Part shown: piece by piece, positions 1 to 9,111 of the stretch | How positions within the stretch are numbered: the first letter of the stretch is position 1 | Layout of the letters: the number at the start of each line of letters is the position of its first letter | Assembly (NCBI RefSeq): GCF_003129965.1 | Contig: NZ_NRCJ01000019.1 | Coordinates: forward strand, 1 to 45,347 | DNA from: Aggregatibacter kilianii | GTDB lineage: Bacteria > Pseudomonadota > Gammaproteobacteria > Enterobacterales > Pasteurellaceae | Length of the DNA stretch: 45,347 nt | Reading direction: 5' to 3' | Notes under the pieces: model-generated | What the model was told of the DNA's origin: nothing | Databases searched by the model: none | The model's input: the letters and a program-made list of their open reading frames with translations, nothing else | Made by a program: the position numbers and the translations under genes

Positions 1-103
1 GCGGTGGGCCCACCTGACTCCATACCGAACTCAGAAGTGAAACGCCGTAATGCCGATGGTAGTGTGGGGTATCCCCATGTGAGAGTAGGTCACCGCCAAG
101 CCT
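1..103 (+). rRNA. rrf: 5S ribosomal RNA, 3' part
   Basis: The sequence matches bacterial 5S rRNA from about nucleotide 18 to the end: the CCACCTGAC and CCGAACTCAGAAGTGAAAC segments, the loop around GATGGTAGTGTGGGG, and the 3' strand GCCAAGCC that would pair with the missing 5' end. About 17 bases lie upstream of the window. An rRNA operon therefore runs into the window from the left. Confidence 0.96.
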
Positions 104-115
104 AATTGAAAAGCA

Positions 116-156
116 ACCCCTGATGTGGAAACACGTCGGGGGTTTTTGGTTTTTTA
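116..156 (+). terminator. Intrinsic terminator of the rRNA operon
   Basis: Twelve-pair stem (116-127 with 132-143, including G-T pairs) around a GAAA loop, followed by a T-rich tail at 143-155. It sits 13 bases after the 5S gene, where an rRNA operon should end. Confidence 0.85.
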
Positions 157-226
157 GGCATAGGGTTTTTAGATTAAATAAAAGGTATGATAAACAGCGT
201 AAAAATAAGGACAACACGTAAGAAAA

Positions 227-262
227 AACCGCACTTAAGTGAATAAAAGTGCGGTCCGTTTT
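227..262. terminator. Uptake-signal dyad, terminator for the yhbP-side transcript
   Basis: Two inverted uptake signals (228-236 complement form, 247-255 direct form) form a hairpin with a T run on the right and an A run on the left. It separates the rRNA operon from the minus-strand genes. Paired uptake signals serving as terminators are well known in Haemophilus. Confidence 0.7.
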
Positions 263-271
263 TAAGATGTT

Positions 272-706
272 TTATTCTTTTCTAACCCAGTACGTTTTCC
301 CGGCAAAGACCAATTTGTTAGAGGAATGTTTAATTTCGGTGAGATAAATCTCCCAAATATCATTGCTCATTAATTTGGCTAAAGGTTGTTTCTTGACATA
401 TAAACTCATTGCTTGTTTACGTTCATCTTTACTTTCTAACAAATGGGCTATGCCGGAAAACTGAACACCTTCCATCTCAGTAACTTTTTTCGTTTGTTCT
501 ACGATGGTGCCGACAACATGAGCGTTTTGTAACATTATTTGCCCGTGTCTTGTTGATGTCTTGGTCATGATAATCAAGCGAACTTGCTCTTCGTCAAAAG
601 CGTAAAAACAATTTGCCGCCCAAAAGTCATCTTGGCTATGCGCACTAATACTTACAATAGATTTCTCTTTCAGGCATTCTCTTATTTGTTTTGGTAAAGG
701 ATTCAT
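272..706 (-). CDS. yhbP: YhbP/UPF0306 family protein (pyridoxamine-oxidase-like fold)
   Basis: 144 residues, close in length to E. coli YhbP (about 147). Shared landmarks include a WAANCFYAF segment near residue 29, TRHGQ near residue 52 and GVQFSG near residue 80. The family has the split-barrel fold of FMN-binding pyridoxamine 5'-phosphate oxidase-like proteins; no reaction is established. The ATG at 706 is preceded by a GGAA motif. The gene lies 100 bases downstream of sapF on the same strand, so it may be cotranscribed with the sap operon, and it ends at the uptake-signal dyad at 227-262. It is soluble, with no signal peptide. The family call is fairly sure; the cellular role is unknown. 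Confidence 0.8.
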   Translation of the reverse strand: MNPLPKQIRECLKEKSIVSISAHSQDDFWAANCFYAFDEEQVRLIIMTKTSTRHGQIMLQNAHVVGTIVEQTKKVTEMEGVQFSGIAHLLESKDERKQAMSLYVKKQPLAKLMSNDIWEIYLTEIKHSSNKLVFAGKTYWVRKE

Positions 707-806
707 ACTGGAATTCCGGTAGTTGAAAAAGAAAATAGTATAGTGTTTTAGTCGGGTAAATGGAATTAAAATTTAGATTTGTGAAGTGGTGGAAGGATAA
801 AAACGC

Positions 807-1634
807 TTAAATTTTTGACCGCACTTTATTATAGAAATACTCATCTTCCCAAGAGGCATGATCTAAAATTTTACCGAAGTGACTTTCAACGAGGCGTTTG
901 GTGACATCGGTTTTAGGCGAGGTAAATAGTGAATGCGTGCTACCGTATTCAATCATCTTCCCATCTTCCATTACTAGAACATCATCGGCAACGTGTTTGA
1001 TAATGCCAAGATTTTGTCCGACATAAATATAAGCCAACTTTAATTTTTCCTGCAGTTCTAGCATTAGATTGGTTAACTGTGTTTTGACCGTGGCGTCCAA
1101 TGAGCCGAGCGCATCGTCAATAATGATCACTTCGGGATTCAAAATCAAGGCGCGGGCAAGGGCAATACGCTGTTTTTGGCTAACGGAAAGAGTATTTATT
1201 TTTATATTGGTATGTTCAGGGTGCATTCCTACAAGTTTTAAAATATCAAAAATTTTCTGATTGCGTTGTTGCTCATTAAATTGTGTTGTAAGAAGTAGAG
1301 GTGCGTCCAGCACTTGTCCTACATTTAAGCGAGGATTAAAGGCTGTATTCGGATCTTGGAATACCATGCGAATATGTTTGGCACGATAATGATAGTCGCC
1401 GAATGTGAGAGGATTGTCCTTAAACAAAATTCTGCCTGAGGTAGGTTTGGTTATACCAACGATCATTTTAGCCAAGGTTGATTTTCCTGAACCGTTTCGC
1501 CCGATAATTGCCATGGTTTTCCCGGATTCAAGGCTAAAACTGATTTGTTCCACTGCATGAAAATGCCCGGTACTAAAAACGCCGAAACTGTCTTTAAAGG
1601 ATTTCGTTAAATCTTCTACTTGTAATAACGGCAT
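807..1634 (-). CDS. sapF: Peptide ABC importer ATPase SapF
   Basis: ATPase of the SapABCDF importer, which in Haemophilus takes up antimicrobial peptides and haem for degradation or use. 275 residues with Walker [10 protein letters not shown] (45-53), Q-loop Q93, signature LSVSQKQR (149-156) and Walker [13 protein letters not shown] (169-180). Two departures from the usual ABC pattern are visible: the signature is LSVSQ rather than LSGGQ, and the residue after the Walker B aspartate is Asp174 where most ABC ATPases have catalytic glutamate. SapD next door keeps the Asp-Glu pair. The last residues KVRSKI are encoded by a DNA uptake signal. The start lies 3 bases after the sapD stop. The gene identity is secure from order and similarity. 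Confidence 0.95.
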   Translation of the reverse strand: MPLLQVEDLTKSFKDSFGVFSTGHFHAVEQISFSLESGKTMAIIGRNGSGKSTLAKMIVGITKPTSGRILFKDNPLTFGDYHYRAKHIRMVFQDPNTAFNPRLNVGQVLDAPLLLTTQFNEQQRNQKIFDILKLVGMHPEHTNIKINTLSVSQKQRIALARALILNPEVIIIDDALGSLDATVKTQLTNLMLELQEKLKLAYIYVGQNLGIIKHVADDVLVMEDGKMIEYGSTHSLFTSPKTDVTKRLVESHFGKILDHASWEDEYFYNKVRSKI

Positions 1635-1637
1635 GCT

Positions 1638-2690
1638 TTATTCCTGTTTATCTGTGCTTAGCGTGAGCGGTTGAATCAGCTCTTTTTCTTTAATTTTCTT
1701 TTCCCGCAGATTTATTGGGAAATGACAGTAAAACTCGTGCTGTTTAACACGAAGTGCGGTCGGTTTTACAATACATTTCTTTTGTGCAAATGGGCAACGC
1801 GGTCCAAGGCGACAGCCAATCGGCATGTGTTCCAGTAAGGGAACTGAACCTTTCAATGTGCCTAAATAACCTTTGAACGGTAGCGGTTGGGTAAAATCCG
1901 GGATGGAATGCAACAGCGCTTGGGTATAAGGATGATGCGGGTTTTCCAGAATATTTTCTTTTGGACCCGATTCTGCATTTTGTCCGCAGTAGAGCACAAT
2001 GAACGAATCGCACCATTCGCTGATACTGTTAATATCATTGCTGGCAAGTAAAATCGATGTTCCCTGATTTTGGTTCATGCTGGAAAGCAAACGGAATATT
2101 TGCACCCTTGTAATGGACTCTACGGAGTTCGCGGGTTCATCAGCGATAAGCAGGCGCGGTTGGTTTGCTACGGCGATGGCAACCATCACTTTTTGTCCTT
2201 CCCCCTCCGTCAGTTCATGGGGATAGCTACGCATGATGTCTTTATGCTCTTTGATACCTACACGATGTAACAATTCAATTGCACGACGTTTTTTCCAATT
2301 CAATAAACGTTGCCACCAGTGACCTTTAAACGTCCAGTTCGGAATGCTTTCAATCAGTTGTTTACCGATTTTCTGGCTCGGATCAAGGCAAGTGAGCGGA
2401 TCCTGAAATACCATGGAAATTTCTTTACCGACAATTTTTCGCCGTTGCGTCGGCGTCAGCTTGAGCAATTCAATGTCATTAAAACGAAAGCGATCTGCAC
2501 TGACAATCCAGGAATCTTTGAAGGCATTGCAAATCACTTTGGCGATTAAACTTTTACCGGAGCCGGATTCCCCCACTAAGCCGCAAATTTCCCCTTCGTT
2601 TAAGGTTAAACTCACGTTATCGACGATGCGAATAAGCCCCGCCGGGGTTTTGATATCAATGCGTAAGTTGCGAATATCCAATAAAGCCAT
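1638..2690 (-). CDS. sapD: Peptide ABC importer ATPase SapD
   Basis: 350 residues. Walker A GESGSGKS (40-47), a TEGEGQK signature of the SapD type in place of LSGGQ, and Walker [13 protein letters not shown]. The C-terminal oligopeptide-transporter extension contains the run [16 protein letters not shown] with cysteines, as in Opp/Dpp ATPases, where similar cysteines can hold an iron-sulfur cluster. E. coli SapD also supports Trk potassium uptake. The start ATG at 2690 follows sapC by 7 bases, and the next gene, sapF, starts 3 bases after its stop. It works at the inner face of the cytoplasmic membrane with SapB, SapC and SapF. Confidence 0.96.
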   Translation of the reverse strand: MALLDIRNLRIDIKTPAGLIRIVDNVSLTLNEGEICGLVGESGSGKSLIAKVICNAFKDSWIVSADRFRFNDIELLKLTPTQRRKIVGKEISMVFQDPLTCLDPSQKIGKQLIESIPNWTFKGHWWQRLLNWKKRRAIELLHRVGIKEHKDIMRSYPHELTEGEGQKVMVAIAVANQPRLLIADEPANSVESITRVQIFRLLSSMNQNQGTSILLASNDINSISEWCDSFIVLYCGQNAESGPKENILENPHHPYTQALLHSIPDFTQPLPFKGYLGTLKGSVPLLEHMPIGCRLGPRCPFAQKKCIVKPTALRVKQHEFYCHFPINLREKKIKEKELIQPLTLSTDKQE

Positions 2691-2697
2691 TTCTTAC

Positions 2698-3585
2698 CTA
2701 CTCATAATATTTATCAATGGCTTTGCAGAGCCCGTTGGTGAAAATTAAGCTGATCAAGACGCTGATGATAATTGCCAACCCGGGCAAGATGACCGTCCAA
2801 GGGGCGAGGTAAATCAGTTCTAACGAATCTTTAATCATGGCACCCCATTCCGGTGCGGGACGTTGCGCCCCCAAGGCGATAAAACTTAAGGCACTGATGT
2901 CAAGAATGGCGATGTTAAAGGCGCGGGATATTTCCTGAATATAGCGGGTAGCGATGTTCGGCAAAATAGTCTCTTTTAATAAAAGCCAATTTGAAATACC
3001 GTCCAAACGCAACATAAGAACGTATTCCTTCTTTAATTCCTGCTGAATGCTAAGGTAAATCTCGTGTACAAAATAAGGCAGCAGTGCGAGGCTGATTGCT
3101 AACATGGCGTTAATCAGGCTTGGTTCCATTAACGTGGTAATAATAATCGCCACCAAAAGCACGGGAATGGTCAAAAATGCATCGAGAAAATGCCCTAGAA
3201 CCCGAGATTTAACGCCTTGCGACATTCCCGCTAAAATACCTAAACTACCGCCAATCAGTGCGGTAATCATAGCAACAATAATTGCCGCACCGACGGTATA
3301 GCTGGTGCCGATAAGTATGCGGCTAAACACATCACGCCCGATATCATCGGTGCCGAAGAAGTAAGCGATTTGCCCTTCACCTGCCCAAGAAGGCGGGGTT
3401 AGCTCCTTGCCGACAAATTGCATTTCGCTTGGATAGGGCGCAAGCAGCGGGCTAAAAAGTGCGGTCAAAATTAACAGCAAAAATGCATAGAAGCTGAATA
3501 AGGCGACGCGATCTTGGCGAAATAATTGCCAAATATGGGCTAATGTTGTCGTTTCGCGAAAATTTTCCGGTTCTCTATCTTGCAT
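2698..3585 (-). CDS. sapC: Peptide ABC importer permease SapC
   Basis: 295 residues with an N-terminal membrane segment (about 28-50), an OppC-type periplasmic stretch carrying FFGTDDIGRDVFSRI (about 96-110), and about five further helices with the permease coupling region around residues 195-215. It is one of two channel subunits of the Sap importer. The first 11 bases overlap the end of sapB, which suggests translational coupling. Length and order match sapC of H. influenzae and E. coli. Confidence 0.96.
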   Translation of the reverse strand: MQDREPENFRETTTLAHIWQLFRQDRVALFSFYAFLLLILTALFSPLLAPYPSEMQFVGKELTPPSWAGEGQIAYFFGTDDIGRDVFSRILIGTSYTVGAAIIVAMITALIGGSLGILAGMSQGVKSRVLGHFLDAFLTIPVLLVAIIITTLMEPSLINAMLAISLALLPYFVHEIYLSIQQELKKEYVLMLRLDGISNWLLLKETILPNIATRYIQEISRAFNIAILDISALSFIALGAQRPAPEWGAMIKDSLELIYLAPWTVILPGLAIIISVLISLIFTNGLCKAIDKYYE

Positions 3586-4540
3586 ACCAACCCTTCTTGT
3601 TTAACGGATCCAAAATGAAGATTAGGCTTTCGGATAATAATTTAACGAAAATAATGCAAATACCGATGGTAATAATACCTGCCGAAATGGCGTTATAATC
3701 CTGCTGAGTGACCGCATCAATCAGCCAGCGACCGATGCCCGGCCAACTGAGCGTGTTTTCAACCAACATACATTGCGTTATCACTAGCGTAAATAAACGG
3801 GTCATTTGCGGAATCAGTAGCGGCAAGGTGTTGCGTAAAACGTATTTATGCAACACTTTAAATTTTGACCAGCCTCGGGTTGAAGCGACTTTCACATAAT
3901 TTTGCGCAAAAACGTATTCCGCCCGTTGTTGGATTAAACGCACGATTTCCATTGTCGGCAGGATCGTCAAAACCAGCGTAGGCAATGCCAAATGCTGCAA
4001 CACGTTTTGAATGATTTTGAGGCGATAAGGCGCATCGACAAACCATACGTCAATGATTGGAAACCCCGTTATCGGCTTAATTTCATACAATAAATTATAT
4101 TGTCCGATAGCGGCGATTTCCCAGTTATTAATCGCCGAAGCATACAATAAAATCGGTGCAATCCAGAACACCGGCATGGCTAAGCCCATGGAGGACAAAG
4201 TGCGGGTGATTTTCCCGATGAAATGTGTTTGATAAATCGCCCCTAATAAACCGAGCGGAATCCCGAATAATACTGCCAATAAAATGGCACAAAAACATAA
4301 TTCAAGAGTCGGCGGTAAAACGGTAAAAATCGTTGATTTTAGCAACTGTCCGCCGTTATAACTGACGCCCAAATCACCACGCATCAAGTTCGCCAAATAA
4401 TTAAAGTAACCATTGTAAAAGTGCGGTGTTGCCAGCTCGGCATTTAATGGCTCCTGCATTAAAATAACATAGCTGATTAATGTCAGAATAACGGATGTCA
4501 GCACGAGAAAAACACATTGTCGAATCAGTGAATTAAACAT
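3575..4540 (-). CDS. sapB: Peptide ABC importer permease SapB
   Basis: 321 residues. N-terminal membrane anchor (about 8-28), the periplasmic LMRGDLGVSYNGG stretch typical of OppB/DppB/SapB, then about five helices. The coupling loop lies near residues 200-235 (RQR-like AEYV, STRGWSKFKV). The C-terminal ENTLSWPGIGRWLIDAV motif is characteristic of this family. The ATG at 4540 overlaps the sapA stop codon in a TAATG arrangement. SapB pairs with SapC in the inner membrane. Confidence 0.96.
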   Translation of the reverse strand: MFNSLIRQCVFLVLTSVILTLISYVILMQEPLNAELATPHFYNGYFNYLANLMRGDLGVSYNGGQLLKSTIFTVLPPTLELCFCAILLAVLFGIPLGLLGAIYQTHFIGKITRTLSSMGLAMPVFWIAPILLYASAINNWEIAAIGQYNLLYEIKPITGFPIIDVWFVDAPYRLKIIQNVLQHLALPTLVLTILPTMEIVRLIQQRAEYVFAQNYVKVASTRGWSKFKVLHKYVLRNTLPLLIPQMTRLFTLVITQCMLVENTLSWPGIGRWLIDAVTQQDYNAISAGIITIGICIIFVKLLSESLIFILDPLNKKGWYAR

Positions 4541-6231
4541 TATTTGTGTCCTTTTCGTAGGGATAAGGTTGAAAAGTTAAGACTACCGAAAGGGCTCATA
4601 TCAATATTTTGAACTCTTGATCCGGCAACCAACACCCGTTTCACATTGGCAATCGGGATAATCGGAAGCTCCGATAAAATCAATTCCTGCGCTTGGTTAT
4701 ACGCAGCGGAACGTATGCGCTGATTTGAGGTGTCTAACGCCTCATCCATAATTTGATCAAATTTTTCGCTGCACCAGTTGGATAAATTGGTAATTTCGTT
4801 TGACGTGCTGCAACTTAAAATCGGGCGCATAAAACTGTCCGGATCCAAGTTTCCCCCAAGCCAGCCGGTTAGAATCATGTCGTAATCTTCGGATTTTTTA
4901 TGTAACTGCTCAATTAAAAAGGTACGTGTTACCGAACGGATATTGACTTCAACGCCCGCTTTGGCTAAATCCGCCTTAATAAGCTCCGCCGTTTTTAACG
5001 GTGCGGGATTATAGACCTGCTCTTCATTAATCACCCACATACTCAAGTTTAAACGCTTATCCTGCAATATTTTTTTTGCCTGTTGCGGGCTGTAATCATA
5101 AGCAAAGTCAGGGGTATTCACACTGGACGCCCAAGAAATATTCGGAATGATATTATTCGCCACCGTGGCGGTATTGTGATAAATGGTTCGGATAATTCTT
5201 TGACGATCAATCGCTTGCGCAATGGCACGGCGCAAATGTGCATCCTGCATTGCGGTTTTTTGGAAATTAAACGCCAAGTAAGCCAAATTCATGCCTTCAA
5301 CGCTTTTGATATAATAACGCTCGTCATTTTCCCGCAATAAACCTAACTGACTTACTTCCGGATAAGACGCAATCTGGCATTCACCATTAAAGAACTTAAT
5401 TAAGCGACCGGTACGATCGGTGGATAAATCGATAATAATGTCATTGATTTTAGCGTCTTTTTTCCAATAATCTTTGTTTTTTTCCAACCGCACATATTGA
5501 TTGCGGAAATAATTTTTCACCTTATAAGGACCTGTTCCCACCGGCAACGTATCCAGCTGCACTAAATTATCGTCTGCATTGAGCTGTACCGCATATTCCT
5601 GCGAGAAAATAATGGCGTATTGGCTTGCCAAATGAGACAAAATAGAGGCGTCCGGCTTGAATAAAGTGATTTCTACCGTATGCGGATTCAGGGCTTTCAC
5701 TGACTCGATTTTCTGATTCAGTTTAATGCTTTCAAAATAAGGGAAGCGCACCTTCTTCGCCTGCTCATGGAAAATGCGGTATTGCGGATTTTTATAGCTA
5801 ACGGAGGTTTGTTCCAACGTCGGCAAATAGGTTTCATAGCCCAATACGCGATTTAGCGAAAAAACCACATCATCGGCATTAAAATCGCGGGTCGGTTTAA
5901 ACCAATCGGTGTGATGAAATTTAATGCCGCGGCGTAAATGAATGGTAATCACCTTGCCGTCAGGCGAAAGAGAGTAGGACTGCGCCAGCACCGGCGTCGG
6001 CACCGCACTGGTGTTGGAAATGTCAAAAAGTTTATTATAAATCTGCTCGGTTACCACATTCATGCTGGTGCCCGCATCGGCGGTTTGCGGATTAAAAGAG
6101 AAGCCGGAAGCATTGGTGCAGTAAATTAACCCGTTGTCCGTCAGTTCTTCCGGCACACGCGGCGCCGCCATTGCGGAATTCACCACAAAAGTGAGCAAAT
6201 AAAACGACGTAAAAAATTTTTTATTCAACAT
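4540..6231 (-). CDS. sapA: Periplasmic peptide/haem-binding protein SapA
   Basis: 563 residues, family SBP_bac_5. Residues 1-22 form a signal peptide ending AMA, so the mature protein is periplasmic. Family landmarks are the LRRGIKFH segment near residue 100, GTGPYKV near residue 232, and DMILTGWLGGNLDPD near residue 459. In non-typeable H. influenzae SapA binds host antimicrobial peptides and haem and delivers them to SapBC. It is the first gene of the operon; the 283-base gap to ycjX should hold its promoter, but I see no convincing -35/-10 pair. The gene order next to ycjX-ycjF is the same as in H. influenzae. Confidence 0.96.
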   Translation of the reverse strand: MLNKKFFTSFYLLTFVVNSAMAAPRVPEELTDNGLIYCTNASGFSFNPQTADAGTSMNVVTEQIYNKLFDISNTSAVPTPVLAQSYSLSPDGKVITIHLRRGIKFHHTDWFKPTRDFNADDVVFSLNRVLGYETYLPTLEQTSVSYKNPQYRIFHEQAKKVRFPYFESIKLNQKIESVKALNPHTVEITLFKPDASILSHLASQYAIIFSQEYAVQLNADDNLVQLDTLPVGTGPYKVKNYFRNQYVRLEKNKDYWKKDAKINDIIIDLSTDRTGRLIKFFNGECQIASYPEVSQLGLLRENDERYYIKSVEGMNLAYLAFNFQKTAMQDAHLRRAIAQAIDRQRIIRTIYHNTATVANNIIPNISWASSVNTPDFAYDYSPQQAKKILQDKRLNLSMWVINEEQVYNPAPLKTAELIKADLAKAGVEVNIRSVTRTFLIEQLHKKSEDYDMILTGWLGGNLDPDSFMRPILSCSTSNEITNLSNWCSEKFDQIMDEALDTSNQRIRSAAYNQAQELILSELPIIPIANVKRVLVAGSRVQNIDMSPFGSLNFSTLSLRKGHK

Positions 6232-6514
6232 AACAAACGGATTCGAGTTCTAAAAAACGAATGTCAAATTGTAAGATATATTCCATGGATATTCTAGCGA
6301 ATATGCCGGTTCTCGACATTTGTCGTAGAAATTCCTCACAAATCACGGAGTGATCTATTCTTTTTAAAGTTGCAGGCAAACCAATCTTCAAAAATGTTGT
6401 TTTATATGACCGCACTTTTCCTTCTATTTTTGTTAACTTAAGCGTACCTTCATTTTTTCGGTATAATATGCCGCAATATTGACTTCATTTGTGCTAATAC
6501 GAAGAACGGAAGCT
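6232..6514. promoter_or_regulatory. Divergent gap between sapA and ycjX
   Basis: Non-coding stretch with one uptake signal (6409-6417, complement form). On the plus side a TATAAT -10 box lies at 6462-6467 with a weak TTAAGC -35 at 6438-6443 (18-base spacing), placing a start near 6474 for ycjX. No clear promoter for sapA was found on the minus strand. Confidence 0.4.
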
Positions 6515-7921
6515 ATGCTAAATCATCTGCAAAAAGAATTAAACGAACTGGTTAATCGCGGGTTAGATCGCACCTTACGGATTGCCGTGACAGGGCTGAG
6601 TAGAAGCGGGAAAACGGCATTTATTACAAGTTTGATTAATCAGTTGTTACATATTAACCGCGTGGATAACAGCCATCTTCCGTTATTTGACGGGGCGCGT
6701 CGGCATGGCATTATTGCGGTAAAACGCATTCCTCAAACGGATTTATCCGTTCCCCGTTTTGATTATGAAGGCAACCTCAATATGCTTTCACAACAGCCGC
6801 CTGTTTGGCCGCAATCTACTAAAGGCGTGAGTGAAACCCGCCTTGCAATTCGTTATCAACGCAGTTCGGGTCTGCTGCGTCATATCAAGGAAAAAGGCAC
6901 ACTATATCTGGACATTTTTGATTACCCCGGCGAATGGCTGTTGGATTTGCCTTTGCTGGATTTGGATTTTCAGCAATGGTCGCAGGAGTTGCAACGACAA
7001 CTCAACGGGACACATCGAAAACTGGCGCAAAATTGGCTGGAAAAGGCAAAAAATATGCCGTTAACGGCGCCTGCGGATGAAGATGTGCTGGCGCAACTTG
7101 CCAAAGATTACACCGATTATTTGTGGCAATGTAAAAAGCACGGTTTGCATTTTATCCAACCGGGGCGATTTGTGTTACCCGGTGAGCTGGAAGGCGCGCC
7201 GGCATTGCAATTCTTCCCTTTATTGCATTTAACCGAGTCACAATGGCAACAATTAAAAAAAGAAGCGAAAGAAAACAGTTATTTTGCCGTGCTACAAAAA
7301 CGCTACGATTATTATCGACGGCACATTGTGAAAGATTTCTATCAGCATTATTTTTCCACTTTCGATCGGCAGGTAATTTTGGCGGATTGCTTAACGCCGC
7401 TTAATCATAGCCGCGAAGCCTTTGAAGATATGCAATTGGCGTTACATCAGCTATTCCGTAATTTTCATTACGGCAAACGCAGTTTCCTCAACCGCCTTTT
7501 TTCGCCGAAAATCGATAAATTGATGTTTATCGCCACCAAAGCGGATCATATCACCACCGATCAGTTTGCCAATTTGGTTAGTCTGATGCGCCAGTTGGTG
7601 CAGGAAGGCGGGCGTTATGTGGAGTTTGCCGACATCGTCACCGATTACACCGCCATTGCTGCCATTCGGGCGACGCAGCAAGTGCTGGTGAATCAAAATG
7701 GACGCCAATTTAAAGCCATTCAGGGGGTACGTAGCAGCGATCAGCAAAAAGTGACTCTTTATCCCGGCAGTGTGCCAAGTAAATTGCCGAATGCGGATTT
7801 CTGGCAAAGCCGAAAATTTGAGTTCGATCAGTTTGAACCGCGCCGTTTAGAACAGGGCGAAAACATACCGCACTTACGAATGGATGCGGTGTTGCAGTTT
7901 TTGTTGGGCGATAAGTTATAG
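6515..7921 (+). CDS. ycjX: YcjX family P-loop NTPase
   Basis: 468 residues from the ATG at 6515, which has GGAAG just upstream and matches the start of E. coli YcjX. An upstream TTG at 6479 would lie almost at the predicted transcription start and is less likely. Near the N terminus is the Walker A motif GLSRSGKTAF, followed by a conserved FDYPGEWLLDLPLL stretch. The protein is a DUF463 GTP/ATP-binding stress protein; in E. coli it belongs to the phage-shock/heat-shock group, and its exact reaction is unsettled. The partner ycjF follows after 14 bases. Identity is secure; molecular role uncertain. Confidence 0.92.
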   Translation: MLNHLQKELNELVNRGLDRTLRIAVTGLSRSGKTAFITSLINQLLHINRVDNSHLPLFDGARRHGIIAVKRIPQTDLSVPRFDYEGNLNMLSQQPPVWPQSTKGVSETRLAIRYQRSSGLLRHIKEKGTLYLDIFDYPGEWLLDLPLLDLDFQQWSQELQRQLNGTHRKLAQNWLEKAKNMPLTAPADEDVLAQLAKDYTDYLWQCKKHGLHFIQPGRFVLPGELEGAPALQFFPLLHLTESQWQQLKKEAKENSYFAVLQKRYDYYRRHIVKDFYQHYFSTFDRQVILADCLTPLNHSREAFEDMQLALHQLFRNFHYGKRSFLNRLFSPKIDKLMFIATKADHITTDQFANLVSLMRQLVQEGGRYVEFADIVTDYTAIAAIRATQQVLVNQNGRQFKAIQGVRSSDQQKVTLYPGSVPSKLPNADFWQSRKFEFDQFEPRRLEQGENIPHLRMDAVLQFLLGDKL

Positions 7922-7935
7922 CAGGAGTGAACGGA

Positions 7936-9015
7936 ATGGAGAAGAGGATTTTCAATCAACAGGAGAATGTTGAACAGCAGGAAGTCTTTATTGCCAAGCA
8001 GGAATTTCGTGAAGAACAGGCTATGCCGGATACGGAAGCAGACAACGAGGCGTTGGAAGGCGAAGTGTTTGAGCAGCAATTTGAACAAAGCGTTCAGCCT
8101 CAACCCCGTTGGTGGAAACGGGGGCTCATCAGTACGGCACTGTTATTTTTTACGGCGACCGTGGCGCAATCCGTGCAATGGCTGGTGGATGCTTGGCAGC
8201 AAAATCAATGGATCTATTTCGCCTTTTCTTTGGTGTTATGTTTAGCCGTATTACTCGGCATTTCGGCAATGATCGCTGAATGGCGACGCTTGGTGCAGTT
8301 GCGCAAACGGGGTGAAATGCAACATCAAAGTCGTGAATTGCTAAAAAGTGCGGTCGGTTTTCACGGTGAATTTTCAACGGCAAGCCACCAACAAGCTGTC
8401 GAATTATGCGAACAAATGGGTAAGCTCATGAAACTTGAAACGCAGCAGAGCGGCTTGAGCCAATGGCGTCAACAAATGAATGAATCCTATTCGGCGCCTG
8501 AAGTGTTGCATTTGTTCAGCCAAAACGTATTGCAGCCTTTTGATAAACAAGCAAAAAAATTAATCAATAAAGCTACCACCGAATCGGCGGCGTTGGTGGC
8601 GATCAGTCCGTTAGCATTGGCGGATATGTTTTTTATCGCTTGGCGCAATATTCGTCTAGTGAACCAAATCGCTCGCCTTTATGGCATTGAGCTGGGCTAT
8701 GTCAGCCGTCTTCGGTTGTTGCGCATGGTGTTGGTGAATATGGCGTTTGCCGGCGCCACGGAATTGATTCAGGATCTTGGCGTCAACTGGCTTTCACAAG
8801 ATCTTACCGCCAAACTTTCCGCCCGTGCGGCACAAGGTATCGGCGTCGGTTTGTTGACCGCCCGTTTAGGCATTAAAGCCATGGAGTTTTGCCGTCCGTT
8901 GGCATTTCAAACCGATGAAAAGCCGCGTTTGTCTCATATTCACAAAGAGTTACTCAGCCATCTAGGTTCAAGCATTTTTGATAACCTGAAGGTGAAACAG
9001 AAAGACAAAGTGTAA
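7936..9015 (+). CDS. ycjF: YcjF family inner-membrane protein (TIGR01620/DUF697)
   Basis: 359 residues from the ATG at 7936, which has AGGAG at 7923-7927; a GTG at 7927 lies inside that site and is less likely. The N-terminal ~55 residues are acidic and polar, followed by two membrane helices (about 63-110), then a helical DUF697 domain with the conserved runs SPLALADMFFIAWRN and YGIELGYVSRLRLLR, a close match to E. coli YcjF. It is cotranscribed with ycjX, with which it is paired across gamma-proteobacteria. The function is not established; a membrane-stress role is inferred from ycjX linkage. Confidence 0.92.
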   Translation: MEKRIFNQQENVEQQEVFIAKQEFREEQAMPDTEADNEALEGEVFEQQFEQSVQPQPRWWKRGLISTALLFFTATVAQSVQWLVDAWQQNQWIYFAFSLVLCLAVLLGISAMIAEWRRLVQLRKRGEMQHQSRELLKSAVGFHGEFSTASHQQAVELCEQMGKLMKLETQQSGLSQWRQQMNESYSAPEVLHLFSQNVLQPFDKQAKKLINKATTESAALVAISPLALADMFFIAWRNIRLVNQIARLYGIELGYVSRLRLLRMVLVNMAFAGATELIQDLGVNWLSQDLTAKLSARAAQGIGVGLLTARLGIKAMEFCRPLAFQTDEKPRLSHIHKELLSHLGSSIFDNLKVKQKDKV

Positions 9016-9111
9016 ACTGTAAATAAAAGTTGCCAAAATAATTGGCGATTTTGGGTTGTAACGGTATTATTATGCTGTTACCCACGTAATCCACTTTTTT
9101 ATGAGGCTTTC

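Noticed and set aside
6221-6415. 64-codon minus-strand frame upstream of sapA
   Set aside because: Starts at a GTG inside an uptake signal, overlaps the sapA start in another frame and shows no protein-like pattern.
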